Program-made: the position numbers and the translations under genes
The notes under the pieces: generated by a model
What the model was told of the DNA's origin: nothing
The model's input: the letters and a program-made list of their open reading frames with translations, nothing else
Databases searched by the model: none
Part shown: piece by piece, positions 12,154 through 24,161 of the stretch
How the letters are laid out: each line of letters starts with the position of its first letter
Numbering within the stretch: the stretch's first letter is position 1
NCBI GenBank assembly: GCA_027576995.1
Contig: JANBQC010000116.1
Coordinates: 1 to 57,345, forward strand
Direction of reading: 5' to 3'
Origin: Dimargaris cristalligena
Taxonomy: Eukaryota; Kickxellomycota; Dimargaritomycetes; Dimargaritales; Dimargaritaceae
Length of the DNA: 57,345 nt

Positions 12154-15100
12154 GCACATAAAGCGGGCGGCCAAGCAATCAGGCAGTAGATGCGTGAATG
12201 GAACGCTTAATATTATTTTTTGCCGGTGGCGGCATCTTATGGCATTATACATTTGTTTATTCAGTTTATTAATTACTCGAGCCGCACAAACCCAGGCGCT
12301 TGCACGCTCATTCATCACTCAGATACCCATATATTGAGCATGGTTGGCTTTCAAAGATTACTACGCCTTTGCGTACTCACACCAACATTCATACCATTTA
12401 GATTTACATACAATTATTCCTTTTACTTTCGTTCCATTCCTATTCATTTTTGGCTGGTTGTACTAATTAGGCAAATCGAATAGTACTGATCCCCCCCCTC
12501 CCCTAGGCCCCCCACCTCCATTTTATCTCTATCATCATCATATTTTTTTACTACCCGTATTATCATTTACATTGGGCTCATGTCGACCCTTTCGTTTTTC
12601 CATTTTCTTTCCTAATGGTCGTCCGCCCTGTCTTCAAACATTGTTATTTACATGAGCGGTCCAATTTCTATTTTTATCTTCACGTTGAATGCTTCCCCAT
12701 TTTTGCATTACTACATTCTTAGTAACGACCTTATACCCCCGGTTCCCTGTTCACAATCCCCCCCTTTTTTTTAAATGTGAACAGAATCTTGGGTTACCCT
12801 CGCGTTTGTCGGTTGAAACATACCGTTCAACTTAAACGACACACCCGTCTATCAAGCAGCAATTTGTTCGTTTTTTATTATCACTTTACGGACGCCATTT
12901 CCTTCCTATCTCTCTATTTTTCTTTTGGTTCTCTATTCACAATGAATTGATACGTACATATCCACCAATACATATATATCCATAACACTATTTTAGTGTA
13001 GTCAGGAATAGACTGACGGTGCTGAACACATGCTTAGCATCTGTGTATTTCCCGTTGAGCCATCTACCGTTGGGGGGACACTAGAAAATATATGACAAAG
13101 GACATGTGTCATTTTATCCAGTTTGCGATACATCGGCCTACACTCTGGAATTAAATTGGGTCAATTTTTGAAACTTGATCCATCCGCTTCATAGCTGGGC
13201 TCGGTTGCGTCAGTTCCTCACTTCTCGTTCACCCTATCCCACCCAACCCATCCCACGTTCACTTTTCTCAATAAGACCGGAGGTTGGCTTGGGGCTGGTT
13301 CCTGAATGATGGACCGCCCAAGACGAGGTGGGCGCTCTATTTACTCTCCACCCACAGTATTTGGACCTCCTCCCCCAAAACAATAAGAATATCTTCGCAT
13401 CGATCATTTCTATTTTTTCCCTCTCACTCTCATTCTCTCCTTCTTTCATTATCACTTCCACAGCTGGCTATTTCAGACTCCGACTGACTGGCTTTGTAGG
13501 TCCATCCATGGTTATAATATTACAATAATAGAGGCAATAGTAACTGACTGGGTATTAAAATGGGGAGTGAGTGAAAGGGGGGGATTGGTTGATAGGCGGA
13601 GTTTGAAGTTTGGGAGCTGATTAGAAAAGTTTCATAAATAAATAAATAAAAACGGGCTCTGAGAAGTCGGCCATGTCCTTCAGATTCAAATAGTGGGGGG
13701 CTTATTTTGTACAAAACTTGGAGAATTTTTCTAAAGTATAAGTCATCTCCCAATATAGATCCAGCCATTTTAATTATTGCTAAAGAAAAGAGGAAAAACT
13801 TGGAGTATAGCTTTTCATAATTTAAAGTGTAAATAATTCAGCCGATATAGGTGAGCTACGGAAACCAACTATGCAATAGGGAAGGATGAGGAAAAGGTCG
13901 TGTACGATGAACGAGGGAACCCGGCTATACAGCTGGGTGGTGCAATCCCCAACCGCAATGAAACTGTTCGACATTGGCGAATGATGAGTAAAGTAATATG
14001 TATAAATATAACTCGATTTGGTATGATAGAGGGCTGGGACGAGGGAGATGCCTTCAAGGAAATATACAGAGGTATATAGGGTATCTATATACATAAGGCC
14101 CCTACCCTAAATAACCGGCAATGTCCCCACTCATCTCTTCCCCTCCCCTCTTTCATCTATCGGGACATTGTAAATGCATACTTGACCATATTACGATTAT
14201 ATCCTATGCACGCTTATTGATGACTTTGCATTACTATCCCCAATTTAAACCTTCATATACTCGCATTGCTGGGTAATTTTAAACCACCCCCCCCCCTTCA
14301 TGTTGCCTACCCCCCCCCCTCACCCTCCCCTACATTCGAGTAAATCCACTAGACAGCACCCCACCCCCACTCCTCCTACTTCACATGAATATTTCCAATT
14401 AACTTGTTTTTGGGGATGATGTTCCTAGTGTTTCGCTCCAATGTATCTCCTTAAGCAATTGCACTTTCCCTCACCCCTTCGCCTTCGTTTGTTATTTTAA
14501 ACTATTCCAACAATTGCCCACCCGCTGGGTAGCCGTTCTATATAATTGTAACCTATAGTAGACGGCGAGGGGGGCGAGAAAGAGAAAGAGGATGCCAGAG
14601 GATAAGGAAAATCATTTATTCTTTTCATCCAGCAGCGTAGTTTCAAACTCCGCATGAGGTCAATCATGGACCGTTGTTCCAAACGGTTGAAGTGAGTGAA
14701 GCGAGGAGAGGAGAGGAGTGGGCGGAGGTGGGAGAGTGAGCTATAGCTGGAATAGTGACCTAATTACCAGTCGCACATTTACCTGTTTATAATACCTAAG
14801 TAGTATAATCCTAATAATTGAATAAACCTGCGGTTAATGGGGTAGTTCCCGCCAAGTGATGGCCAGCCAGCTACTTACATGAACGACTGTTTCGGTTGAC
14901 TTTCTATCCGATGCCTATGGCCCAGTGTGCCAACCGTGAACGTTAGGCGGCACATGGTGCCCCAACCGGTGTTTCATTATCCGGGCGGATCTCTCACTTT
15001 CTCTCTCTCTCTCGCCAAAACACCACACCAATTTAACCGGCATTTACTAATTTCTGGGCCTTTTTTTTAACCCATCAACCACTCTGGCTCTGAAATAAGA

Positions 15101-18100
15101 GTATATTATTCATATAAGTCGGCGGGCTAAATTTACTTGGGTTGGCCACTTCGAACCGCTCCTACGCACAAACTTGAAGCATCTACAGAAATATAAGCAA
15201 CGGTGTTCGTGTGATAGCAATCAATACTCCAGAAGTTACAGTGCCTCAATCCCCTAGCGGATTGTCCATTCCCATTTATGCAACCTGACTATTGGTCGAC
15301 CAATTTTTTTAGGAAAGCGGAGTTTGAAATAATCCGCCTTCGCGCTAAGTCGTATAGGCAAGGTCTATCCTAGCTCAGGCGTTTGCCTAGTTAAATAAAA
15401 CAAATATTTTAAATCACTAAGTCACTATACTCAATTTCTTCTACTCCTAAGTAACCCACCCTAATTTCTTTAATAGCAATGAGCCGAGGCCTTTATAGAC
15501 CTTTCAAAAATGGGTTTATATATATGTAATATGTATAGGGACTATTGGAATATGAGTGGCTGATTCTAATAGCGAAGGATTAACACCCGCCCCTTACAGC
15601 CATGACGCATGCGTATGCAGCTGACAGGATGGTGGGTGGTTGGGTTCAATTATCTCAGCCTCCGTTTAAGGCAACAAGTTTGGCACCCAGGGCGAAAAAT
15701 TAACGAGTCACTTATGGAGCCACCCGAAGTTCTGTTGATAAGGAGAATGCTAACATTAGAAGGAATGCCGGTGCAGAGTATAGCCAAAATGATGTACCTG
15801 CTTTAGACAGCTTGACTTTGGGGCAAGTGCATATTTATTACTTATAAAAGAGAATACACCTGGTGAATAATGCCGCCAAGCCATGATAATTGTCGCCCGC
15901 ATAGTTAGTTGAGTTGTGTAGTCCACGAGTGCCCCAACTGGGTTTATAAAACAAAAATTATACGAGCGAGTGTTAAGAGCATCTGGCCTTGAATTGGCCG
16001 ACGTACAGTCCGGGAAACTCCTCAGGGACCTGATGTACCTCACATTGCCCATACCACAAGACTATTTCTATTACAATGACCTACTATGCCGATGCGCATC
16101 TATTTAAACTAATATACAATAATGGCATGTTCAATGCACCTTCGTATATGGTGCATTGCCTGACCTAGATTCTATGAGCGGACTATTAATTAATGTATGG
16201 GGATGCTTCAGTATTGGATTGATTATAATGGGTGAATGGGGCCCTGCCCCTGCTACAACCCTTTTTGAATTGCCTCTCTTCCGCCTCACATTAACTTGAG
16301 TAGACTTCCCTAGAGGGAGAGAGTGTCGAGGTTGGCCTAACCTTGTTGGTCCAGTTACTTTGACCCTACAATACTTATGGGGGAGGGGGTGGGCTATCTG
16401 ACACTGCCCCTAAAATGAATAGGGACATCTAGGAGGCTTATCGAAACTACGCCATCGACATAAATCGAGGGTCCCTTAAACTCCGGTTGTCACTAGGAAC
16501 ACCCCAATTTCTTCGCTTACCAACCGAATAGGCTAAACTGAGGTATGTATTTTTTGTGCAATTCATTAAAGGGTCCTTCTAACCCCCCCCCTCTTCGTTT
16601 TAGGATTTCGTTCAAAAAGGCCCCGTTTTTCAGAAACCGCATTTTCCAATATAAAACTATATTATAGGATCCTCTGTTTACGTTTAGTGATTTGCGGCTG
16701 CCAATGTTTTACTTCCCTAGCAGCGAAGCCTACTTTTAGTTAATATTTTAATTCTGGATCAGTCTAGACCTCTTTATTGAAGCTCATAGCCAATGGGGGA
16801 ATCTCCCCCCCCCCAAGCTAAGCTTGATCAGTGTCATATTAATGTTTATTATTTTGGCTGTGATTCTCTACTAATTATAGAGTGAATACTCTCAGCTGCC
16901 CGATACATTGAGTAGGGGACTTTTCTGTCCGTCCACAACAGTGGATTCAGTAAATTGGGCACGTTTCCAATATTTTTTTTCTACAGTAGCACCGCCGGTC
17001 TGATCAAATTAGATACTGGACATGGTAGGTTTAGGAGTTATAATCGAAATGTCAGCCATGAACAGGATAACCACGGATATGATTTTACCTAACTTTTATA
17101 TACCAATAACACTCTAACCAATAAACAGACCAGGGGAAGAAGGAGCTCATTCCGTTTATAATATAAAAACTTTCGCACTTTTCCATAATGTCTGCGGTTA
17201 AGCCCAATAATGTAAACAAAGATTGCCGTTAACAATGGATTTAAAAGGTTGTTGTTGTTTTTTTATACAAATGGATCGCCTTGGCCTTATTTGAGTTAGG
17301 AGATTGAACTTAGTCCACTGTCGCGACCCTTTCAGGATCACCATAGGTCCCTGCTGTAATTGATCCTGATACCACTAGCAAAGCCTGTGTGTACGAATAT
17401 GGTGGTGGTATAAGGGAGAGTATATCCAGCATATTAAAGCAGTATAATGGTTGGGTAACTACAGCTTCGTTCGCCTATCAGTGATCCACTCCGAATGTGA
17501 TCTCCTATTCATGGGTTAATTGCTATTAAAGCATTCACAATTAGTAATGCCAGTACACCTTTAATTTTTAATGTATAAGCATGTAGTAAAAGGGCCCCGG
17601 CTAAGTGGGACTTTTTGATGGCGGGGCTATTAAATTTTGGATTACACACGAGCGTAATTGCTAAGATTTTCAGCTTGAAAACATACATCAACAATAGGAC
17701 TTCGAACAGCACCAGAGTACTAAAAATGGATATCACATATTAAAGTGAGATTCCCTGCTTTATTAATAAACATTGAGTGTAGGGATCGCAATCCCAAATA
17801 TACAACTATAAGTTATTATGGTATGGGGGTACAGTTGTGATGAACAAAACATTTACCAGTGCATTTCTAGCAAATCTACCAGTGATCGATTATTTCCGCG
17901 ATTATGGAATCGATCCATGCTTGGGTGTTTAATCAAACCCCATTACATATCCCCAACTGTAAAAAGATTGTACCATAGTCCCTTGATACCGGCGCGGTTT
18001 ATATATTTATTTTATTTACATAGGTTATTGTTGTTTTTTTAGGCGCCGAGCGTCATTGATTTACCGACTGAATTAAAAATAATAATCAGGGATTGGTTCA

Positions 18101-19455
18101 ACTGGATGTGTATCCAATGATACAATACTGATTAAAACGAGGGAGGGGACCGGGTAATCCTAATTATTTAGTCACGAGCGAGTTAAACCTACTGGAGGGT
18201 GTGTGGTTTTTCTGATCCAGTACCAGTTCGATCGACCGCTATTGTGATTTAGAATTGGTCAGGGTTTCTGGATTAGCGTGGCCCTACTCTAGCATAATGC
18301 CCCCCTTCTCCTCCGCACTCTAATCTTAGCCTGTATGAGCTCAGTCGCTCTAGAATCCCATGTGGATCCCCCTCTCCCTAAGACAGTGTGTGCCCTGTTA
18401 AAATAGATGGCGAAATAGACCCGGCTACCTTACTTGGATAAAGAGGTCCAGGCAGCTCTTTTTAGGGAACATTCCCTGGCTGATTCCGACAGGCCGTCGC
18501 ACCAACTCGCCAAGAGCTTCGCCATGGAAGGGCCACATCGACCGTAGTCTGCCTATTTTTAGGCACCTATCGTATGACTTCTATCAAAAAACGAGTAGTC
18601 ATACCTACTGTTCCCTCAATCGATTTATTTTTTCTGCATGTTAAAAAACCCCGCCAAACAGCTGTAGATATGACAATGCACTCAGTGCAATTAAGGTAGT
18701 ACACTGGGGGTGGAAGGGAAAAATAGGGGACTCCACCCCAGACCGGGATAGGGGTTGGGCGGAGTATAATTTTTGACAGGTTACACTATTCGGTGGCGGG
18801 CAATTGCTTCCCATCTATACATTTTCTTTCAATTCACGCCTTTGCCTACCTGTTCGCCGATACCAATATTAAAGAGTTAAAACAGACACCCTAATACACC
18901 CTTGTCAGTCGTACATAAACCTAGGCGACAGAAGTTGGTGATTGTCCCCTCAACTATAAGGGGCCAACCGATTGGTCTCTCTCATCCGGCATGTTGGCGA
19001 AAGGCTGCTGAAAACATAAAGACATGTGTAAGGAAATCAATGGATCCCAATGGTGCTATTGTAGTAAACCATTCAAGCCAGGCTCCGCGCTAAATCCACT
19101 GGGAAGAGCTGTTAATGACGACGTTGATTTCTAGGGTTAGCGCCACTCATACACCCACATCACTCGTGGGGACCCGGATTTACCAGCGCTGCAGCCCTGA
19201 ACTAAAAATCGACCACGAATCACTCCCCCAGCCCTACACTGTGCGCTATCTATTAGCTAAGCCCTGGCCTTAAAGCACGGATCACTAAAATAGGTACATG
19301 TATACTAAACGATGGGAAACGGTGCACTGTATATCGGAAAGGCCATCGTTAGGGCGGAGATAATCTCTTATTCCGATTAAATGATCCCCACCTCGCCCAC
19401 TGCTATTTTAACACTCCTATTATGACTATCGTTAGCGGCTAATACCCGTTTTAGG
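12154..19455. other. Gene-free region, first part
   Basis: About 7.3 kb after the kinesin gene with no supported gene. It holds only short overlapping frames of less than 100 codons without motifs. Features seen are pyrimidine-rich DNA at 13.4-13.5 kb, several poly-C runs near 14.29, 14.31, 16.58 and 16.81 kb, and AT-rich DNA at 15-18 kb. No tRNA, rRNA or transposon protein was recognised on either strand. A gene with many small exons could be missed by eye. Confidence 0.5.
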
Positions 19456-20661
19456 GTGGAAATAATTGAGTATGTTCCTCGCCATCGTCATTGCCACGGG
19501 CGGCCATGGAAGACCGGGGTAAACTATAAAGGCATGGTGCTTTTAGAGCCATTTAGTATTGATGATGACTCGCCGAATTTCGCCTGGTGGTGGTGGGGGG
19601 GGGGAGTATATGTGATTGGGGCGATCAGCGGCAAGTGATTTCAATCGATGCCTCCCAAAGCCACTGAATCAGTCGGACCTCCAATCTCATCCACCCCATC
19701 CGTGGTCAATTCCACACACTCGCCCCTCACAATATTGGGCATCCTTCAGTTGGCTACTAAATCAAGCAAAAAGGTACGAGGTTACACAAGAGCTGGGCGA
19801 TCACAGTCCGAACCATTCGTTGACAATCCTTCCTGGGCTGAGTTTGAAAAAATAAATTGAGGAAATGAAAGCGAATAGAATATGATGCCTCCAAGTGGCC
19901 ATGATGATAACACACTATTGGTAAGAGATATGAAACCAATCTACCGAGCGGCAGAAGAACTAGTAATTAAGTGGACCAGGGTGTTACCACTTCCTGGTGG
20001 TTGACACTGAAAACTTCTTCTACGATGGGAGACCGCTTACGCCGAACAGAAAGTAGAGAGCAATGCGGGGAGGGAAATGGGATTAGGGAAGGGGTGGCTA
20101 GGTTGGGATGTAGCACAACCCTTAGCAGGCGGCTGAGAGGCACCAACGGAATCCCCAAAAGGCCAACCACTAGAGAGTAGAGCGACTGAGAACAAAACTC
20201 AACCGGTTACACCAGCTCAATCAGTTCAATCTCAGCCTTCCCAAGGCACCGTAGAAGCGCTGAACTAAACTCAGGTGAGCAATGCCATATTATTCCACCG
20301 GATTACAATACCGCGGGGCAATGGGGAACAACAGGAAATGGGGGCCACCGGTTAGGCTCAAATGGGGTGGGTCATGGAATGTGCCATCCGCCCAGACTGG
20401 CAACAAAAATATGCCGACCACGGAGCTCCGACGGGTTTGTTTGGGGTTAACGGATTGATTGGATCAGGGGTTCGCAGAGCCGAGTAAGGGTCAACAGAGG
20501 ACTTGCTCAATTCAAAACAACCCAAAGGAGAAAAAATCAACAAAGATTTGCCATGTCCATGGTTCATCAGTATTGGTATCCTTTGGATGCCCGTTACGAA
20601 GGAGGGGCGGAAAGGGAGGGGTCTACTGCCGTCAAACAGTCTTATGGGCAGTAGGGGCCAT
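19456..20661 (+). pseudogene. Possible decayed reading frame, unidentified
   Basis: One reading frame stays protein-like for about 1.2 kb despite roughly nine internal stops. Readable pieces include a Pro/Ser/Thr-rich segment around 19648-19860, an IYRAAEELVIKW stretch near 19945 and a Gln/Pro/Ser-rich stretch near 20200-20265. The stop count is below the chance expectation, but six frames over a long region were scanned, so this is weak. The piece PKAT followed shortly by STPS also occurs in the gene-family exon at 56.7 kb, although the rest is not collinear. It could be a dead transposon gag-like gene or plain chance. Confidence 0.2.
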
Positions 20662-23320
20662 TGACCTTATTAGAACCACCCTATATTCACCTTTCCCTAT
20701 ATCTAGTTCCAGTTCTCATGACGTTGGTCCATAATAATGAATGGTAACCAACGGCAAGTTACCAAATTAGCCGCCGGACAGTGCGGCAAAGGGACAAAAG
20801 CAAAACAAACCAAACGCATCCTATTGGTCATTGGATGGGTAGAGCTAGTTTACACTTGCTGTTCGGATGGTCGGAGTGGATCAGAGCATGATTCTTTTGG
20901 AAGAAGGCGTAGTGACGCATGCCTTTACCATGGCGGGCTAGCCTTGTGAAAGTAAATCGAAGATACCGCTGACTAATGGCAGTAAAGTCATTTTGTAATC
21001 TTATGAACTGCGACTGTAGTTCCCGGGCGACTCAAGTAAAGCCTGGGCAACGTGGGCAAAATTCCGCCCCTGGTCGAATCTCCTTAGCCAATAGGCACAT
21101 GAATGACAGTAACAACTGTCAGAACCCCCCTCCAATACTACTGAATCAATGGACTTGAATAGGCCAGTAGTGGGGTACATGAGAGGATATGGTGGAGGGG
21201 CCGCTCCCAACCATCCCCGTCCCCCACAAGATCGGCACGGCGCACATGGAACTAATTAGAGCAAGGTGTATCGCCACCGAATGGGTGATTAGGGTAGGGG
21301 TCCATCGGCACACATAATAACTAGGGGAAGGGGACATCCACAACCCTATATCATGAAGGCCGTGGAAACCATTGTCCTAATCATTTTTAGGCGTTTCCAA
21401 CTCTACTTACCCCGCCCCGTGCGGGAATGATTGGAACATTACTCAGTATTCCCCGGGAAAGGCTAGTATTAGGAAATGGGCTAAATCACCACGGAATGGG
21501 TGTAAATTACAAGACGGCGGGGGAGGGAAATGGATAGAAACTTGGCTAATCGGAATGGGTGAAGGGTAATGGTCCGCATGGATTGCAGGGGAAAGTGAAG
21601 GGATGCTGAATGAAACAAGTCACGGCATTGGTATATCAAGGCGCTTAGAGACTATAGCGAGCGTCATGACCTGCAATCCAAGTTCAGGTGAGCTCTGGAC
21701 GATTTTAGACGGTGTATGGGGGGAGAATACTCACAATGATCCATCTGACCACAGACATACATACATGCGATTTGTGTGAAAAACGGCAGGTGGCTGCATG
21801 TTAAAGGTTTATCCCCACCCCCCGCATGCCATACCGTGTGATAACTCTGGATCACGAAGGCGTACTATCCTTCGGATTATCTTCCATATGCCCTTTGGCT
21901 TTCTGAACCAGGGGTTAGTCATATTACCACGCACTCATGGAAGCGATTAACCCCACCATTTGCGGAAGTGTAAACAAAGCATAATGAAGCAACAAAAAAT
22001 AAATAAACAAGGCGGAGGTAAACGTATTAAGTTACGGGATAAATCCGGACAGAGCGCTTTAACTAGACAGGTAACTGGGTTAAGTACAAGTAAAAAGTAG
22101 TGAGAATAAAGCCGACAACAAGAGAGATGAGGTTTCCTTGTTTTGGGAGCCCCCCTTTGTTGTATTTATATCCGTAAACACGGGTTAGCTCGTTGTTTAT
22201 TTATTTTAGTTAAGAGGGCCCCCTACCAAAGTAAACATAGGCATTATACACTGGGCTACTAGTCAATAGTTGGTTTCACTTAGCCCACAGTCCAAGGAAA
22301 GGTGTATACACTAATACAGCTTCTGGAGAGTGATTCCAGGCCGAGTCGTCAAACTCACTGGTGGGACCGAGGCTCGATATGGTACTTTTTGCCTAGTATA
22401 GTTTGACCAAACCCATAGGACATTCGCTACTGAACCTACTCCCCCTCACTTTTCCTTAATAGTCAAATACTACATATGGCTCATAATATATATATGTACG
22501 TATATGTATATACTCGGCAGCAAGGGTTCGCCAACCCTGCAGTGAGTTCAGGGTCAGTGCTTAAGCTGATCTAACAATCGCCCCAGCTCTGTCTCAGTCC
22601 CTAGACCTGTTTGGTTTTTCTAACCTCTCATACCCTCTCCCAACCTTAGCTTCCTACACCCACCCACAGTTAAGTCCGCTATGTTTAGATTTACCACCAG
22701 CTCATTTGCTGGCGGGTGTTGGGAGGAAGAGAGTGGGTGTGCGAATGGGTGATGAGGGTGAGGAGGGGTCACACCCAGATAATTAAGTCCAATTGGCCCA
22801 ATTCGGCCCACACACTTCAATAAACTTATCCTCACCCCCCCACTCCATATACATACACACAGTGCAGGGCTTCCAAGTCTATAAACAAATCAAATACGAA
22901 CATACACTCAGGATGGTGAGGTAGTCTTTGGGGAGGGGCTAAGGAAAGAGTGACCTAAGTTCCCAACTGGGTCCGCCCAGTGTGGGGGTGTGTAGGGGAG
23001 AATATGAATGATAAAAATCTTTCAGGGCCCTGACTGCATTCTAAACAGCTGAAACAGTGGCCCGGATGTTACCTAATGTTGTGATTTTAGTCCCGCAATA
23101 GTTTTCACATCTTTAAATTTCACCACACTACGGGTAAGGACCCAAAGAACCCTTCCCAGGCTCGAATTAACCTTATTTATCGACCGGAGTGTTTCTCCCC
23201 ACCCCCACATTAAAAAGGAATCGTCAGATGCGAGCTATTGTTGATAGTGGACTATCTAAACAGAGCACGATGTCTATACAGTTAGAATAGTTCAGTGTGG
23301 TCAAAGTATAGGGGGGTTTC

Positions 23321-23346
23321 TAATATATATATATATATATATATAA
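23321..23346. repeat. (TA)n microsatellite
   Basis: An uninterrupted TA tract of about 13 units in gene-free DNA. Confidence 0.9.
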
Positions 23347-23734
23347 TATACTGAACGGTTGTGTAATATACATAGAGAGAAATGAATAAGGAGGGGTGAG
23401 GGGTTGATAAAAATCATAGCCAAGATCTACCTTCGTGGTTAACCAGTATCCGACCTCTTTATGGGGTAATCCCACCCCTCCCCTACCATAAAGATACCCA
23501 CTTCCCCCTATATTAAGGGTAACCCTTTTTTTTAGTCCCTATTTTTACTGTAGGGCAATTCAGCCATCCAAGTTCAGGGATTCCCGGATAACCCTAACCA
23601 CGGCGTAGCCCCCGGTTAGAAACTTAGTCGGGGGACCGGTTGAATTCGGTAGCATGACAGTGTAATAGTCGGAATAACACTGTGAAATCGGGCTTATTAT
23701 CCGCCTATTTCCCGAGTTTGGACTGTACTATTGA

Positions 23735-23853
23735 GGTAGTTGCTGCTATACCACATACTGCCTTTTGGGAATGCTGTCAAAGACGATGTCTTTGAAATGG
23801 TAGAGCCAAAGTGACCTCGTATCACCACCACGCCAAAGTGCCCCCAGCAACTA
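23735..23853. repeat. Nested inverted repeats next to repeat copy 2
   Basis: Outer arms GGTAGTTGCTG (about 23735) and CAGCAACTACC (ending 23853) are perfect 11-nt complements about 100 nt apart. Inside lies CAAAGAC-gat-GTCTTTG at 23778-23794, a perfect 7-bp stem with a 3-nt loop, and CTA..CCA/TGG.TAG pairing in between. The outer right arm abuts the CATATG that begins repeat copy 2. It could be a structured RNA, a terminal inverted structure of the element, or chance. Confidence 0.5.
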
Positions 23854-23854
23854 C

Positions 23855-24000
23855 CATATGGGAGTAGTTCAGCAGGGCTGTATAATGAAAAATCCATTTG
23901 ATGAGGCAAATACTACTGGTTGAAAATAAACATCCCACCGATTTTCCCATACACATATCAGTTAAACTCTTATACAGCCAAGCTGAACTTCACCCATATA
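23855..24000 (+). repeat. Dispersed repeat block, copy 2
   Basis: Aligns with copy 3 (44480-44625) over about 146 nt and with the reverse complement of copy 1 (1-109). Conserved pieces in order: CATATG.GAG, GGCTGTA.AA, GCAAATACTACTGGTT, AAAATAAA, ATCCCA, TTTCCCATACA, and near the far end a TTCACCCATAT motif. Homology stops abruptly on the CATATG side in all three copies, suggesting a real element boundary. Confidence 0.75.
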
Positions 24001-24104
24001 CATTTTCTCTCACTGGGGCCACCAACGCGCCATTTTCAAAAGCCCCGCATATTATCTATTAGGCCAGGGTTATATTTTAATGAAATCTTGCTCACTATAA
24101 AAAT

Positions 24105-24105
<1 letters not shown>

Positions 24106-24139
<34 letters not shown>

Positions 24140-24161
24140 TGTGTGTGTGTGTGTGTGTGTG
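24106..24161. repeat. Compound (GA)n(GT)n microsatellite
   Basis: About 16 GA units pass directly into about 12 GT units on the plus strand. Confidence 0.95.

Larger units (their letters stand above)
20662..23854. other. Gene-free region, second part
   Basis: About 3.2 kb with no supported gene. The plus strand looks G-rich. Contents are a small hairpin near 22507-22530 (GGGTT..AACCC arms flanked by GCA/TGC), the TA microsatellite at 23321, and nested inverted repeats at 23735-23853 listed separately. Short frames on both strands carry no motif. Confidence 0.45.

Noticed and set aside
18240..18300. Resemblance to U6 snRNA (GATTAGCGTGGCCCT near an AATTGG)
   Set aside because: The essential ACAGAG box, the 5' stem-loop and a T-run terminator are absent; the match is short and probably chance.
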